Assembly (NCBI RefSeq): GCF_009928445.1
Contig: NZ_JAABNO010000031.1
Span: 1 to 60,015 of the forward strand
DNA from: Clostridium sp. C8-1-8
Lineage (GTDB): Bacteria > Bacillota > Clostridia > Clostridiales > Clostridiaceae
Length of the DNA: 60,015 bases
Reading direction: 5' to 3'
Both the position numbers and the translations under genes were made by a program. Shown here in pieces: positions 8,347-16,154 of this stretch (positions are counted from its first letter, which is position 1; every line of letters starts with the position of its first letter). Below the pieces are notes generated by a model. It saw nothing but the letters and a program-made list of their open reading frames with translations, ran no database searches and was not told the DNA's origin.

Positions 8347-9445
8347 AATTATTCCAAGTATAGAGCAGGAACAAAAGCTATGGCAATCTGTTGGAACTGC
8401 ACGATTTATTTATAATTGGACACTTGCAAGACAAGAAGAAAATTATAAGAATGGTAGGAAATTTATATCTGATAATGAGTTAAGGAAAGAAATAACTCAA
8501 TTAAAGATAACAGAAGAGTTCAGATGGCTTAATGAGGTATCTAACAATGTGGCAAAACAATCTGTAAAAGACGCTTGTGAAGCTTTTAAAAGATTTTTTA
8601 AAGGATTAGCAGATAGACCAAGGTTCAAAAGCAAAAAAAAGTCTAAACCATCATTCTATAATGACAATATAAAGTTGAAAATTAAATCTAATATGATTTT
8701 AATTGAAAAAGTAGGCTGGATTAAAACAGCGGAACAAATACCAATGGGTGTTAAATACACAAATCCAAGAGTAAGTTTTGATGGTAAGTATTGGTTTATA
8801 GCCGTAGGCATAGAAAAAGAAAAACCAGTGGTGGAGTTAACTGATGAATCAATCGGTATAGATGTTGGAGTGAAAGATTTAGCTACATGCTCCAATGGTA
8901 TGACTTTCAAAAATATTAATAAAACCAAAAGAGTTAAAAAGTTGGAAAAGAAATTATGTAGGTTGCAACGTAAAGTATCTAGAAAATATGAATTAAATAA
9001 AGAAGGGAGGGAGTTTGCCAAAACCAGCAACATTATAAAGATCGAAAAGCAGATTAAATTACTTCATAGAAAATTAGCAAACATAAGAAGTAATCATAGT
9101 CACCAAGCAACGAGTAAGATAGTGAAAACCAAGCCGTCAAGAGTTGTTATGGAAACACTTAATATCAAGGGTATGATGAAGAATAGACACTTATCAAAAG
9201 CAATAGCAAAACAATGTTTGCATGAGTTTAAAAGACAACTTCAATATAAATGTGAGTTCAATGGAATTGAATTTGTTGAAGCTGATAAATGGTATCCATC
9301 GTCAAAGACCTGTAGTGAGTGTGGTCATGTAAAACCAAAGATTTCATTATCTGAAAGGACATATATCTGTGAAGAATGTGGCTGCGTTGTAGATAGAGAT
9401 TATAATGCAAGTTTAAATTTATCACGATATAAATTAGTAGTTTAA
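8324..9445 (+). CDS. tnpB: TnpB RNA-guided nuclease (IS607/IS605 family)
   Basis: This 373-aa protein is full length for TnpB. The N-terminus MILAKKVRIIPSIEQEQKLW and the helical REC-like part precede a split RuvC domain. The three acidic residues are all present: Asp180 in GIDVGVKD, Glu277 in VVMETLNI and Asp359 in DRDYNASLN. A zinc ribbon with four cysteines (CSECG...CEECG) lies between the last two. TnpB proteins cut DNA guided by an RNA derived from the element's right end and help the element persist after excision. Since the partner TnpA is broken, this copy probably cannot move itself but could still make nuclease. Start ATG 8324 overlaps tnpA. Confidence 0.92.
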   Translation: MILAKKVRIIPSIEQEQKLWQSVGTARFIYNWTLARQEENYKNGRKFISDNELRKEITQLKITEEFRWLNEVSNNVAKQSVKDACEAFKRFFKGLADRPRFKSKKKSKPSFYNDNIKLKIKSNMILIEKVGWIKTAEQIPMGVKYTNPRVSFDGKYWFIAVGIEKEKPVVELTDESIGIDVGVKDLATCSNGMTFKNINKTKRVKKLEKKLCRLQRKVSRKYELNKEGREFAKTSNIIKIEKQIKLLHRKLANIRSNHSHQATSKIVKTKPSRVVMETLNIKGMMKNRHLSKAIAKQCLHEFKRQLQYKCEFNGIEFVEADKWYPSSKTCSECGHVKPKISLSERTYICEECGCVVDRDYNASLNLSRYKLVV

Positions 9446-9607
9446 CCACTTAAAAGATACTACTAATATGTACCATGCGTTGTATGGGAATTTACGCCCT
9501 TGGAGTGTTATATCAAACGAAAGTAGTATATTCTTTTGAAATATAAAATCGGACACGTTGAACAGGGAATTAAACAAGCTTTATAAGGTTTTGGCAACGG
9601 GATAAAT
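9446..9607 (+). ncRNA. expected guide (omega/reRNA) region of TnpB
   Basis: This is a non-coding tail between the tnpB stop and the inferred right end of the element. In characterised IS605/IS607 elements this end is transcribed as the scaffold, and the bases just outside the element act as guide. Here the guide would read into the response-regulator gene start. No structure was computed; the position rests on family knowledge. Confidence 0.35.
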
Positions 9608-11209
9608 GTGTATTCAGTTATGATTGTAGACGATGAACCAATTATCCGAATGGGATTGAAAAAAATAATAGCTTGGGAGGAATATGGGTTTAAGATTGTT
9701 TGTGAGGCACGAGATGGGGAAGAGGCATTGAAACTACTTGATGAACATAGTATAGATTTCATTGTATCAGATATTAAGATGCACAAAATAAATGGAATCG
9801 AACTACTAAGGACTATAAGAGATAAGAAATTAGATACTTTCGTATTACTGTTAAGTGGATATGATGAATTTTCCTATGCACAGGAGGGTATAAGACTTGG
9901 AGCCTTTGATTATATATTAAAACCAATAGATTCGGAAAAACTTAAGAACATACTGATTAAAGTGTATGAAAAACTTAAAATGAAAGAAAAGAAGGAGCAG
10001 GAATACAGCATAAACAAAATTATGTCAGGAGAGAAAATACTCTACGATTTGTTAAGAGGAAAAAACTTGATTATGATTGATGATTATATTACACAGTATA
10101 ATCTACCGTTAATCAAAGGTAAAATTCAGGTGGCAATATTTGAAATAAATGACATTGTTGTTGGCAAAGATGACATAGATGATGATGCTCAGTGGAATAA
10201 CTTAGAAGATAGATTTAGGAATATAATAGAAGAAGAGCTTAAGAAAAGTGATATAGATCATTTTCATGTTTTAGACGAAGACTTAGGAAAAAAGATTATT
10301 ATAGTACAGACTGAAAGAGATATTGAACTACAAGCGTTTAATGAAAAATTTATATTCTGTCTAAAAGATATATTTAGAAGAGTAAATGAGGAATTACAAA
10401 CTAAGATAAATGTAGGTATTGGCAATTCCTATAATCAGATATACAGTATTTACAAAAGCTATTTAAATGCAAAAGAAGCACTAAGATATAAATATGTATT
10501 AGGTACAAATAGGATGATACATATAAGTGAGTTGCAGGAAAAAAGGCAGGAGAATTTTGTTTACCCAGTAGAAAAAGAAAAGGCACTTATTGACTCAATA
10601 ATTTTAGGTAAAGAAGATTCGCTAAATATGCTTAGGGAGTTAACTGAAGAAATAGCTCAAATATTAAACTTTGATATGTTCAAGATTAATATTGCTTTCA
10701 CGCAGGTCATATATGATATTTATAATACTGTACTGAAAAAATATAGTTTCTTAGAGGATGTTTATGATTTAAGTCAAATGATAAAGGTTGGATTTATGGG
10801 TGTTGACACCTTTGAGGATATTGAAAAGCAGCTCACAGATAATATTATGGGGCTTATAGGGGCTATAAAGGAATACAACCTAAATCAGAATGATAATATA
10901 GTTCAAAAGGCTTGTGAATATGTACTAAGTAATATAGATAAGGATATAAAATTAACATCAATGGCTTCTTACTTAAATATAAGCAAGAACTATCTATGTT
11001 CCATATTCAAACAGCAAACAGGAGAAAACTTTTTGGAGTATGTAACTAAGGCTAAGATGGAGAGAGCGAAGATATTATTAAAGAAGCATGACTATAAAGT
11101 CTATGAAGTCAGTGAGGTTTTAGGCTATAGGGAAACTGCTTATTTTAGTAAACTCTTTAAAAAGCATACGGGATACAATCCAGCGGAATATAAAAAGTGT
11201 ATTTTGTGA
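9608..11209 (+). CDS. AraC-type response regulator, YesN type
   Basis: This 533-aa protein has a receiver domain (residues 1-~120) with the acidic pair in IVDDEP, phospho-acceptor Asp55 in IVSDIKM and the switch Lys in ILKPID. A long ~300-residue linker of the YesN type follows. The C-terminal AraC double helix-turn-helix (~430-533) contains KNYLCSIFKQQTGENF and a closing ETAYFSKLFKKHTGYNPAEYK. It should be the partner of the kinase at 5729 and activate the sugar operon beginning at 11758. The frame starts at GTG 9608 with only a weak GGGA at 9598-9601, against the AGGAGG now stranded at 7569. Expression is probably reduced or altered by the IS607-like insertion. Another in-frame ATG lies four codons later. 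Confidence 0.9.
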   Translation: MYSVMIVDDEPIIRMGLKKIIAWEEYGFKIVCEARDGEEALKLLDEHSIDFIVSDIKMHKINGIELLRTIRDKKLDTFVLLLSGYDEFSYAQEGIRLGAFDYILKPIDSEKLKNILIKVYEKLKMKEKKEQEYSINKIMSGEKILYDLLRGKNLIMIDDYITQYNLPLIKGKIQVAIFEINDIVVGKDDIDDDAQWNNLEDRFRNIIEEELKKSDIDHFHVLDEDLGKKIIIVQTERDIELQAFNEKFIFCLKDIFRRVNEELQTKINVGIGNSYNQIYSIYKSYLNAKEALRYKYVLGTNRMIHISELQEKRQENFVYPVEKEKALIDSIILGKEDSLNMLRELTEEIAQILNFDMFKINIAFTQVIYDIYNTVLKKYSFLEDVYDLSQMIKVGFMGVDTFEDIEKQLTDNIMGLIGAIKEYNLNQNDNIVQKACEYVLSNIDKDIKLTSMASYLNISKNYLCSIFKQQTGENFLEYVTKAKMERAKILLKKHDYKVYEVSEVLGYRETAYFSKLFKKHTGYNPAEYKKCIL

Positions 11210-11233
11210 TGGAAAAAATAATATGCAGTTTAG

Positions 11234-11356
11234 TGAAATTAAGTGGTCAGTCATCCGATGCTTAGATGATCTTGCGCAAAGAATTAATATGATTTTTTTC
11301 ATATTAATTCTAATAGCTCTCTCATATAGCATCTTCTTCATGACCAATTAATTTCA
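11234..11356 (-). repeat. dispersed intergenic repeat, copy C (longest, reverse orientation)
   Basis: This 123-bp copy has clear terminal inverted repeats: TGAAATTAAGTGGTCA at 11234-11249, and TGACCAATTAATTTCA at 11341-11356, 15 of 16 matching after reversal. The inside has CATCCGATGCTTAGATGA and an inner palindrome around GAATTAATATGA. It is the best MITE-like example in the family. Confidence 0.8.
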
Positions 11357-11370
11357 AAATATTATTATAT

Positions 11371-11450
11371 ATAGGGAACCCTTATGAAAACTTAAATTAT
11401 ACTTGTTATAAAATGCCGGTTTATTGGGATTATTGGGCATGTATAAATTA
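11371..11450 (+). repeat. second short repeat family, copy 1
   Basis: TAGGGAACCCTTATGAAAAC and the ~60 bp after it match 42560-42630, with the longest identical run TTATGAAAACTTAA, then CTTGTT and ATAAATTA. The role is unknown; each copy lies some 80-390 bp before a gene or leader. Confidence 0.5.
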
Positions 11451-11510
11451 TAATATATGAAGGTTATAGAAGAGCTAGTTAGCATAAAAAGTAAATAGTT
11501 AAAGTATATT

Positions 11511-11591
11511 GCCTGCCAGAGTTTCCTTATAAATATTAGCAAAGGCAGATGCTCAAAAAAATCACTGAAGAATTGCTTCAGTGATTTTTTT
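11511..11591 (+). promoter_or_regulatory. conserved leader/attenuator motif, copy 1 (before the sugar-binding protein gene)
   Basis: GCCTGCCAGAGTTTCC, a 20-nt spacer, then AAAGGCAGATG, then a terminator. The terminator stem AAATCACTGAAG (11559-11570) pairs with CTTCAGTGATTT (11576-11587) and a T-run follows. The same order recurs at 30384, 30951 and, on the reverse strand, 34176-34092. GCCT near the start can pair with AGGC in the core. The binding-protein ATG is 166 bp downstream, so transcripts reading through would need antitermination or a second promoter. Confidence 0.65.
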
Positions 11592-11757
11592 GTCTAGGAA
11601 TAAATAAGTTTTTAGGTAATAAACTTGATAATTATTTTCATGTAAATGTTTAAATTCAGTAATTTTTTAGTACTCAATCGTAATTTCGTACCATTTTAGT
11701 AAAATGCCATTTAATATATCATAAATATTGTAAAAACAAATCAGGGGGGGAAATAAA

Positions 11758-13119
11758 ATGAAAAAAAAATTGCTTTCAGCAGTACTAGTGGGGATGTTTT
11801 CTATAGGTTTAATAGGATGCGGATCTGGTTCTGCTGATACTTCAAAAACTGCTGATGCAGGAAGTGCATCAAAGGACAAGGTTAATTTAAACGTTTGGAT
11901 AATGCCTAATAGTGGAACTCCAGATAAGGACTTCATGGAGATTATTAAGCCTTTCCTAGACAAGAATCCAAACATAAAGGTTACACCTACTGTATTAGAC
12001 TGGGGTTCAGCTTGGACTAAAATCACTGCAGCATCAACTAGCGGACAAGCACCTGATATTACTCAGCTAGGTAATACATGGGTTTCAGCTGTAAGTGCAA
12101 TGGGAGCATTAGAGGATTTAACTCCATATTATAAGGATTTTGGAGGGGACGATGCTTTTGTAAAGGCTACTCTAACTACAACTGGTATAGAAGGTAAGAA
12201 AGAAAGATATGCAATTCCATGGTTTATAGATACTAGAGCTATTTATTATAGAAAAGACGCTTGCGAAAAAGCAGGAGTAGATCCTAAAAAGGATTTTGAT
12301 ACATGGGACAGCTTTAAGGCTGCATTAAAGAAATTAAACGGAGTGGAAATCAACGGAAAGAAGATGGCTGCTCTTGGAATGCCAGGTAAAAACGACTGGA
12401 ATGTTGTTCACAACTTCTCATGGTGGATATGGGGAGCAGGTGGAGAATACATTAAAGACGGTAAGGCAGTTATAAATTCTCCTGAAGCAGTAGAAGGAAT
12501 TAATTACTATGCAAGTTTAGCTGCAGATGGTTTAATGCCTAAGGCAGCTTTAGAAAAGAATTCATCTGAAGTTGAAGCGTTGTTCAATAGTGGTGAATAT
12601 GCAACTATTTTCTCAGGTGCTTACCTTGCACAAACAATAAAAAATGAATTTGCAAAGGATAGCACTAAATCTTTAGATCCTAGCAAAGTTGGAGTTGCTA
12701 TAATTCCAAAAGGACCAAAAGATAGATATGCATTCTTCGGTGGAAGTGATTTGTCAATATTTAAATCTTCAAAGAATAAACCAGAAGCTGCTAAGCTTTT
12801 AGCTTATCTTGCATCAGCTGATGCACAGGTAGCATATGCTAAGAAACACGGTAACTTGCCAGCTAATGCTAAATCATTTGATGACAAATTTGTAACTGAT
12901 GATCCTATGTTATCTGTATTCAAGCAACAATTACAATATGGTAAATCATATCCTTCAATCCCAGGTTGGGCTCCATCAGAGTCATTATTACAAAAAGGAT
13001 TATCCAATGTATGGGACAATGTAATGGGTGTTAATGGAGCATATGATCCTGCTAAGAATAAGAAAGAGCTAGATGCAACAGTTAATGATGTTAATGCAGT
13101 TCTTAGTCAGCAACAATAA
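11758..13119 (+). CDS. sugar ABC transporter, substrate-binding lipoprotein
   Basis: This 453-aa family 1 solute-binding protein has a classic lipoprotein signal: KKK, a hydrophobic core and LIGC, with Cys21 as the lipidation site. A Gly/Ser/Ala linker follows. The mature chain has the expected MalE-like order: VNLNVWIMPNSG, then QAPDITQLGNTWVSA, and late SKNKPEAAKLLAYLASADAQVAYAKKHGNLPA. It presents an oligosaccharide to the two permeases directly downstream. Given the GH16 and GH94 enzymes that follow, beta-1,3-gluco-oligosaccharides are the likely ligand (inference). The ribosome site is a run of G (11744-11750). The leader contains the AAAGGCAGAT attenuator-like motif. Confidence 0.93.
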   Translation: MKKKLLSAVLVGMFSIGLIGCGSGSADTSKTADAGSASKDKVNLNVWIMPNSGTPDKDFMEIIKPFLDKNPNIKVTPTVLDWGSAWTKITAASTSGQAPDITQLGNTWVSAVSAMGALEDLTPYYKDFGGDDAFVKATLTTTGIEGKKERYAIPWFIDTRAIYYRKDACEKAGVDPKKDFDTWDSFKAALKKLNGVEINGKKMAALGMPGKNDWNVVHNFSWWIWGAGGEYIKDGKAVINSPEAVEGINYYASLAADGLMPKAALEKNSSEVEALFNSGEYATIFSGAYLAQTIKNEFAKDSTKSLDPSKVGVAIIPKGPKDRYAFFGGSDLSIFKSSKNKPEAAKLLAYLASADAQVAYAKKHGNLPANAKSFDDKFVTDDPMLSVFKQQLQYGKSYPSIPGWAPSESLLQKGLSNVWDNVMGVNGAYDPAKNKKELDATVNDVNAVLSQQQ

Positions 13120-13197
13120 TAGTTAAGTTAAATTATACAGGGGTTAACCCTGTATAATTTATATCGTATATATATAAGCGGTTATAGGAGGAAACAT

Positions 13198-14172
13198 ATG
13201 GAGATAGAAAAAAGTCCCAATACAGTGACAACAGCTAGACCCAGCATTATACAAAAAATACGAAAAAATAAATTTGCATATTTACTTATAACACCAGCAG
13301 TAATCGCTATGATAATAGTACAGCTTATACCTATGATGCAAGGGTTATATTTTTCAGTGCTTAAGCTTAACCAGTTTACATTGAAACAATTTTTAAACGC
13401 ACCTTTTGCTGGCTTTGATAATTTTAATAAGGTTCTGTTTGATACCTCTAGTAACATGCGTTCAGGATTCTTAGAAGCCCTTAGAAATACAGGTATATAT
13501 GGATTTTTTTGCAGTGTATTAGTTATAGTTTTAGGCTTGGCATCAGCCATGGTAGTTAATAGAGAATTTAAGTTTAGAGGAATAGCTAGAACTTTATTAT
13601 TAACTCCTTGGGTTGTACCTTCTTATGTAGTTGGTATGTTATGGGGATTTATGTGGCAGCAAGACACAGGAATTATCAATAGAATACTAGTGGATTGGCT
13701 ACATATTCTTCCAACTAAACCTTTTTGGCTTACTGGACACAATGTACTTGCAGCAATAATAATACCTACAATATGGAGAAATGTTCCGCTTGTAATGATA
13801 ATGCTTTTAGCAGGGCTTCAAAATATATCTGATGACTTTTATGAGGCAGCAGAAATAGATGGAGCGAATGGAATACAAAAGTTTAGAAATATTACATTAC
13901 CATTACTTAAACCGGTAATTGGTATTCAAATGTTATTTGGGCTAATTAATTATATATATTCTTATAATATTGTTTCAATGATGTTTGGACATGGTGCTGG
14001 ATATCCAGGTAAGTGGGGAGATCTACTAATGACCAATATCCAGAGAAACTCGTTCCAGACTTGGAACTTTGGTACTGGTGCAGCAGCTACTATCGTTGTA
14101 ATGATATGTGTTCTCTCACTTGTGGCAATATGGTATAGAGTATTTAGAGATAGTTTGGTGGTGGATGAATAA
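13198..14172 (+). CDS. sugar ABC transporter permease, MalF/UgpA type
   Basis: This 324-aa inner-membrane permease has about six membrane segments. The first is at residues ~27-50, and the rest follow a periplasm-exposed loop. The EAA loop that docks the ATPase begins at Tyr215 (YEAAEIDGANGIQKFRNITLPLLKP), nearly canonical. AGGAGG sits just before ATG 13198. It lies 78 bp after the binding protein and overlaps the next permease by one base, so the three are translated together. No ATPase gene is in the locus. Firmicute importers of this class usually borrow a shared MsmX/UgpC-type ATPase encoded elsewhere. Confidence 0.94.
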   Translation: MEIEKSPNTVTTARPSIIQKIRKNKFAYLLITPAVIAMIIVQLIPMMQGLYFSVLKLNQFTLKQFLNAPFAGFDNFNKVLFDTSSNMRSGFLEALRNTGIYGFFCSVLVIVLGLASAMVVNREFKFRGIARTLLLTPWVVPSYVVGMLWGFMWQQDTGIINRILVDWLHILPTKPFWLTGHNVLAAIIIPTIWRNVPLVMIMLLAGLQNISDDFYEAAEIDGANGIQKFRNITLPLLKPVIGIQMLFGLINYIYSYNIVSMMFGHGAGYPGKWGDLLMTNIQRNSFQTWNFGTGAAATIVVMICVLSLVAIWYRVFRDSLVVDE

Positions 14173-15038
14173 TGGCTATTAGTTACGTACAAAGCGTTAG
14201 AAGAAAAAAGAAAGTAAAGCATATAGCAGCGAATATTATATTATTTATATTAATAGTATGTAGTATATTCCCAATACTTTGGATGGTCTTAAGTTCATTA
14301 ATGACTCAAGGAGATCTAGCAACAGGTACTCTAGGAAAGCCAAATCATTGGCACAACTATGTTGAAATGTGGCAAAATATAAACTTCTTTGCATATCTTA
14401 AGAACAGTTTAATTATTTGTGGTGTAACTACTTTAATTACCTTAGGTTTAGCAATTTTTGCTGGATATGCAGTAGCAAAATATAAGTTTCCTGGCTCCGG
14501 TATATTCGGGGGGACAGTTCTTGCCACCCAGATGATACCAGGTATGATGTTTTTGCTACCTCTATATATAATGTTTATCAAGATTCAAGAAAACTTTGGC
14601 ATAAAAATAGTAAATACTTATCCAGGAGTAATTATAACTTATTCCGCATTCTTTATTCCATTTAGTATTTGGATACTTAGAGGTTTTTTTGCAACTATAC
14701 CAAAGGAGCTAGAAGAAGCAGCTCGTATAGATGGATGTTCAAGATTTGGAGCGTTAATAAGGATAATATTACCGATTTCTACTACAGGTATTATTGCAAC
14801 AGGTATATATATCTTCTTAATGGCTTGGGATGAACTTCTTTTTGCTTGGGTACTGACTACAGATATTTCTACTCAGACAATTCCAGTTGGAATAAGACTT
14901 TATGTTGGTAACTATCAAAATAGATATGATTTAATGATGGCAGCAAGTGTTGTAACTACAATTCCAGTTCTAATAATATTCTTCTCACTTCAGAAGAAGT
15001 TTATTAGCGGTATGACAGCAGGAGCAGTTAAAGGATAA
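14172..15038 (+). CDS. sugar ABC transporter permease, MalG/UgpE type
   Basis: This 288-aa permease has about six membrane segments and a canonical EAA loop around Glu181-Ala184 (LEEAARIDGCSRFGALIRIILP). It ends in the usual QKKFISGMTAGAVKG tail. Its ATG shares the last base of the upstream stop codon (TAATG), a sign of coupled translation. It forms the membrane channel with the MalF-type partner. A terminator follows 15 bp after the stop, so the importer genes form one transcription unit apart from the GH16/GH94 genes. Confidence 0.94.
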   Translation: MAISYVQSVRRKKKVKHIAANIILFILIVCSIFPILWMVLSSLMTQGDLATGTLGKPNHWHNYVEMWQNINFFAYLKNSLIICGVTTLITLGLAIFAGYAVAKYKFPGSGIFGGTVLATQMIPGMMFLLPLYIMFIKIQENFGIKIVNTYPGVIITYSAFFIPFSIWILRGFFATIPKELEEAARIDGCSRFGALIRIILPISTTGIIATGIYIFLMAWDELLFAWVLTTDISTQTIPVGIRLYVGNYQNRYDLMMAASVVTTIPVLIIFFSLQKKFISGMTAGAVKG

Positions 15039-15053
15039 ATATTTTATTTATAT

Positions 15054-15090
15054 AAAAATAGGGGTTTAAGATAAAATCCCTATTTTTCTT
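15054..15090 (+). terminator. intrinsic terminator of the importer operon
   Basis: AAAAATAGGG (15054-15063) pairs with CCCTATTTTT (15078-15087), followed by CTT. It separates the permease genes from the GH16 gene. Confidence 0.8.
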
Positions 15091-15161
15091 AGAGTAGTTA
15101 ATTAAAGTGTTATATCTGCTAAGAAGAATAGATATTCCTAGCTCAGTTATTAAGTTATAAG

Positions 15162-15216
15162 TGTCCGATAATCCCCAGAAGACGGGATTATCGGACAAGA
15201 TAAGGAATACTATAAT
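15162..15216 (+). promoter_or_regulatory. perfect palindrome over the GH16 promoter
   Basis: TGTCCGATAATCCC (15162-15175) and GGGATTATCGGACA (15184-15197) are perfect inverted 14-bp arms around an 8-bp centre. A TATAAT box lies at 15211-15216, and the right arm overlaps where the -35 should be (TTATCG, poor). There is no T-run, so a terminator is unlikely. An operator for a dimeric regulator, or a 5' stabilising hairpin, fits better. Confidence 0.55.
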
Positions 15217-15257
15217 CTTATGTAGGTATATGTTTAAGATATAAGGAGTGTTAATTT

Positions 15258-16130
15258 GTGAAAAGTAAAAGGCTATATTTAAGTATAGGGATAATATTAA
15301 CCGTAGCTTTAATAACCTTTATTGGAATAAATATTATTAAAAGTGAAAGAAAGGACTCAAATATGAAGCAAGCTGGAAAAACGAATAATGAGAAAATGAA
15401 GTTAGTATTTGAAGACGACTTCAATGAAAATGGAGCACCAAATAAAGATAAATGGAGATATGACCTTGGAGGATCTGGCTGGGGAAATGAAGAAAAGCAG
15501 TGCTATACTGATGAGCTTTCTAATGCTAAGGTTCAGGACGGAAAGCTGATAATTACTGCAAAAAAAGAAAAATATAACTTTAATGAATATACTTCTGCAA
15601 GGCTTTTAACTAAACAATCCTGGCTCTATGGAAGATTTGAAATAAAGGCAAAATTGCCAAAAGGCACAGGAACTTGGCCAGCAATATGGATGATGCCCGA
15701 GGATAGTGCTTATGGATCATGGCCACAAAGCGGAGAGTTAGACATAATGGAGCATGTTGGCTTTGATTATGGCACAATACATGCTACGGCACATTCACTA
15801 AAATATTATTGGAAGGCAAATACACAGAAAACTGCACAAGTAAAAGTTGATAATGTTGATACTGAATTTCATGTATATGCTATGGAGTGGAGACCTGATA
15901 GGATAGACTTTTTTGTAGATGATAATAAGTATTTTTCTGTAGAATATGATCCTAAAACTGATAAAGAGGAAAAATGGAAGTCATGGCCATATGACAAACC
16001 ATTCCACTTAATATTGAATATTGCAGTTGGCGGCAGCTGGGGTGGACAAAAGGGCATTGATGACAGTATTTTCCCACAATCTATGGTAGTTGACTATGTG
16101 AGAGTTTATGACCTTGGAATAAAGAAATAA
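15258..16130 (+). CDS. GH16 endo-beta-1,3(4)-glucanase (laminarinase-like)
   Basis: This 290-aa protein has an N-terminal hydrophobic segment (residues ~7-26) without a lipobox, so it is secreted or membrane-anchored by an uncleaved signal. The GH16 jelly roll begins near VFEDDFNENGAP. The catalytic signature GELDIMEHVG carries nucleophile Glu160, Asp162 and acid/base Glu165. The spacing E-x-D-x-x-E is that of laminarinases rather than lichenases (E-x-D-x-E). TARLLTKQSWLYGRFE and the tail MVVDYVRVYD are also typical. It would cut beta-1,3-glucans outside the cell. GTG 15258 is chosen because AAGGAG lies at 15243-15248. The phosphorylase gene begins 24 bp after its stop, in the same unit. Confidence 0.93.
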   Translation: MKSKRLYLSIGIILTVALITFIGINIIKSERKDSNMKQAGKTNNEKMKLVFEDDFNENGAPNKDKWRYDLGGSGWGNEEKQCYTDELSNAKVQDGKLIITAKKEKYNFNEYTSARLLTKQSWLYGRFEIKAKLPKGTGTWPAIWMMPEDSAYGSWPQSGELDIMEHVGFDYGTIHATAHSLKYYWKANTQKTAQVKVDNVDTEFHVYAMEWRPDRIDFFVDDNKYFSVEYDPKTDKEEKWKSWPYDKPFHLILNIAVGGSWGGQKGIDDSIFPQSMVVDYVRVYDLGIKK

Positions 16131-16154
16131 TTATAATTTTTATTGGAGGGTATT

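Larger units (their letters stand above)
7585..9607 (+). mobile_element. IS607-type element (decayed tnpA, intact tnpB)
   Basis: The element carries a serine-recombinase tnpA remnant and an overlapping tnpB, the gene order of IS607. IS607 elements lack clear inverted repeats and make no target duplication, so the ends are inferred from context. The left end lies just after the stranded ATG at 7582-7584, and the right end just before the response-regulator frame at 9608-9611. Joining the flanks would restore AGGAGG-N7-ATG-TAT-TCA, a normal gene start. The ~160 bp after tnpB, including the stretch around ATGGGAATTTACGCCC (about 9484-9499), is where the guide (omega/reRNA) RNA of TnpB would be expected. 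Confidence 0.75.

Noticed and set aside
9258..9449. reverse frame opposite the end of tnpB
   Set aside because: It is a shadow of the conserved zinc-ribbon and RuvC part of tnpB.
11511..11591. T-box, c-di-GMP or BglG-type antiterminator site
   Set aside because: The T-box sequence, GEMM core and RAT consensus are all absent; only the terminator is shared with those classes.
15162..15197. intrinsic terminator
   Set aside because: The stem is perfect but is followed by AGATAAGG, not a T-run, and a real terminator already lies 75 bp upstream.
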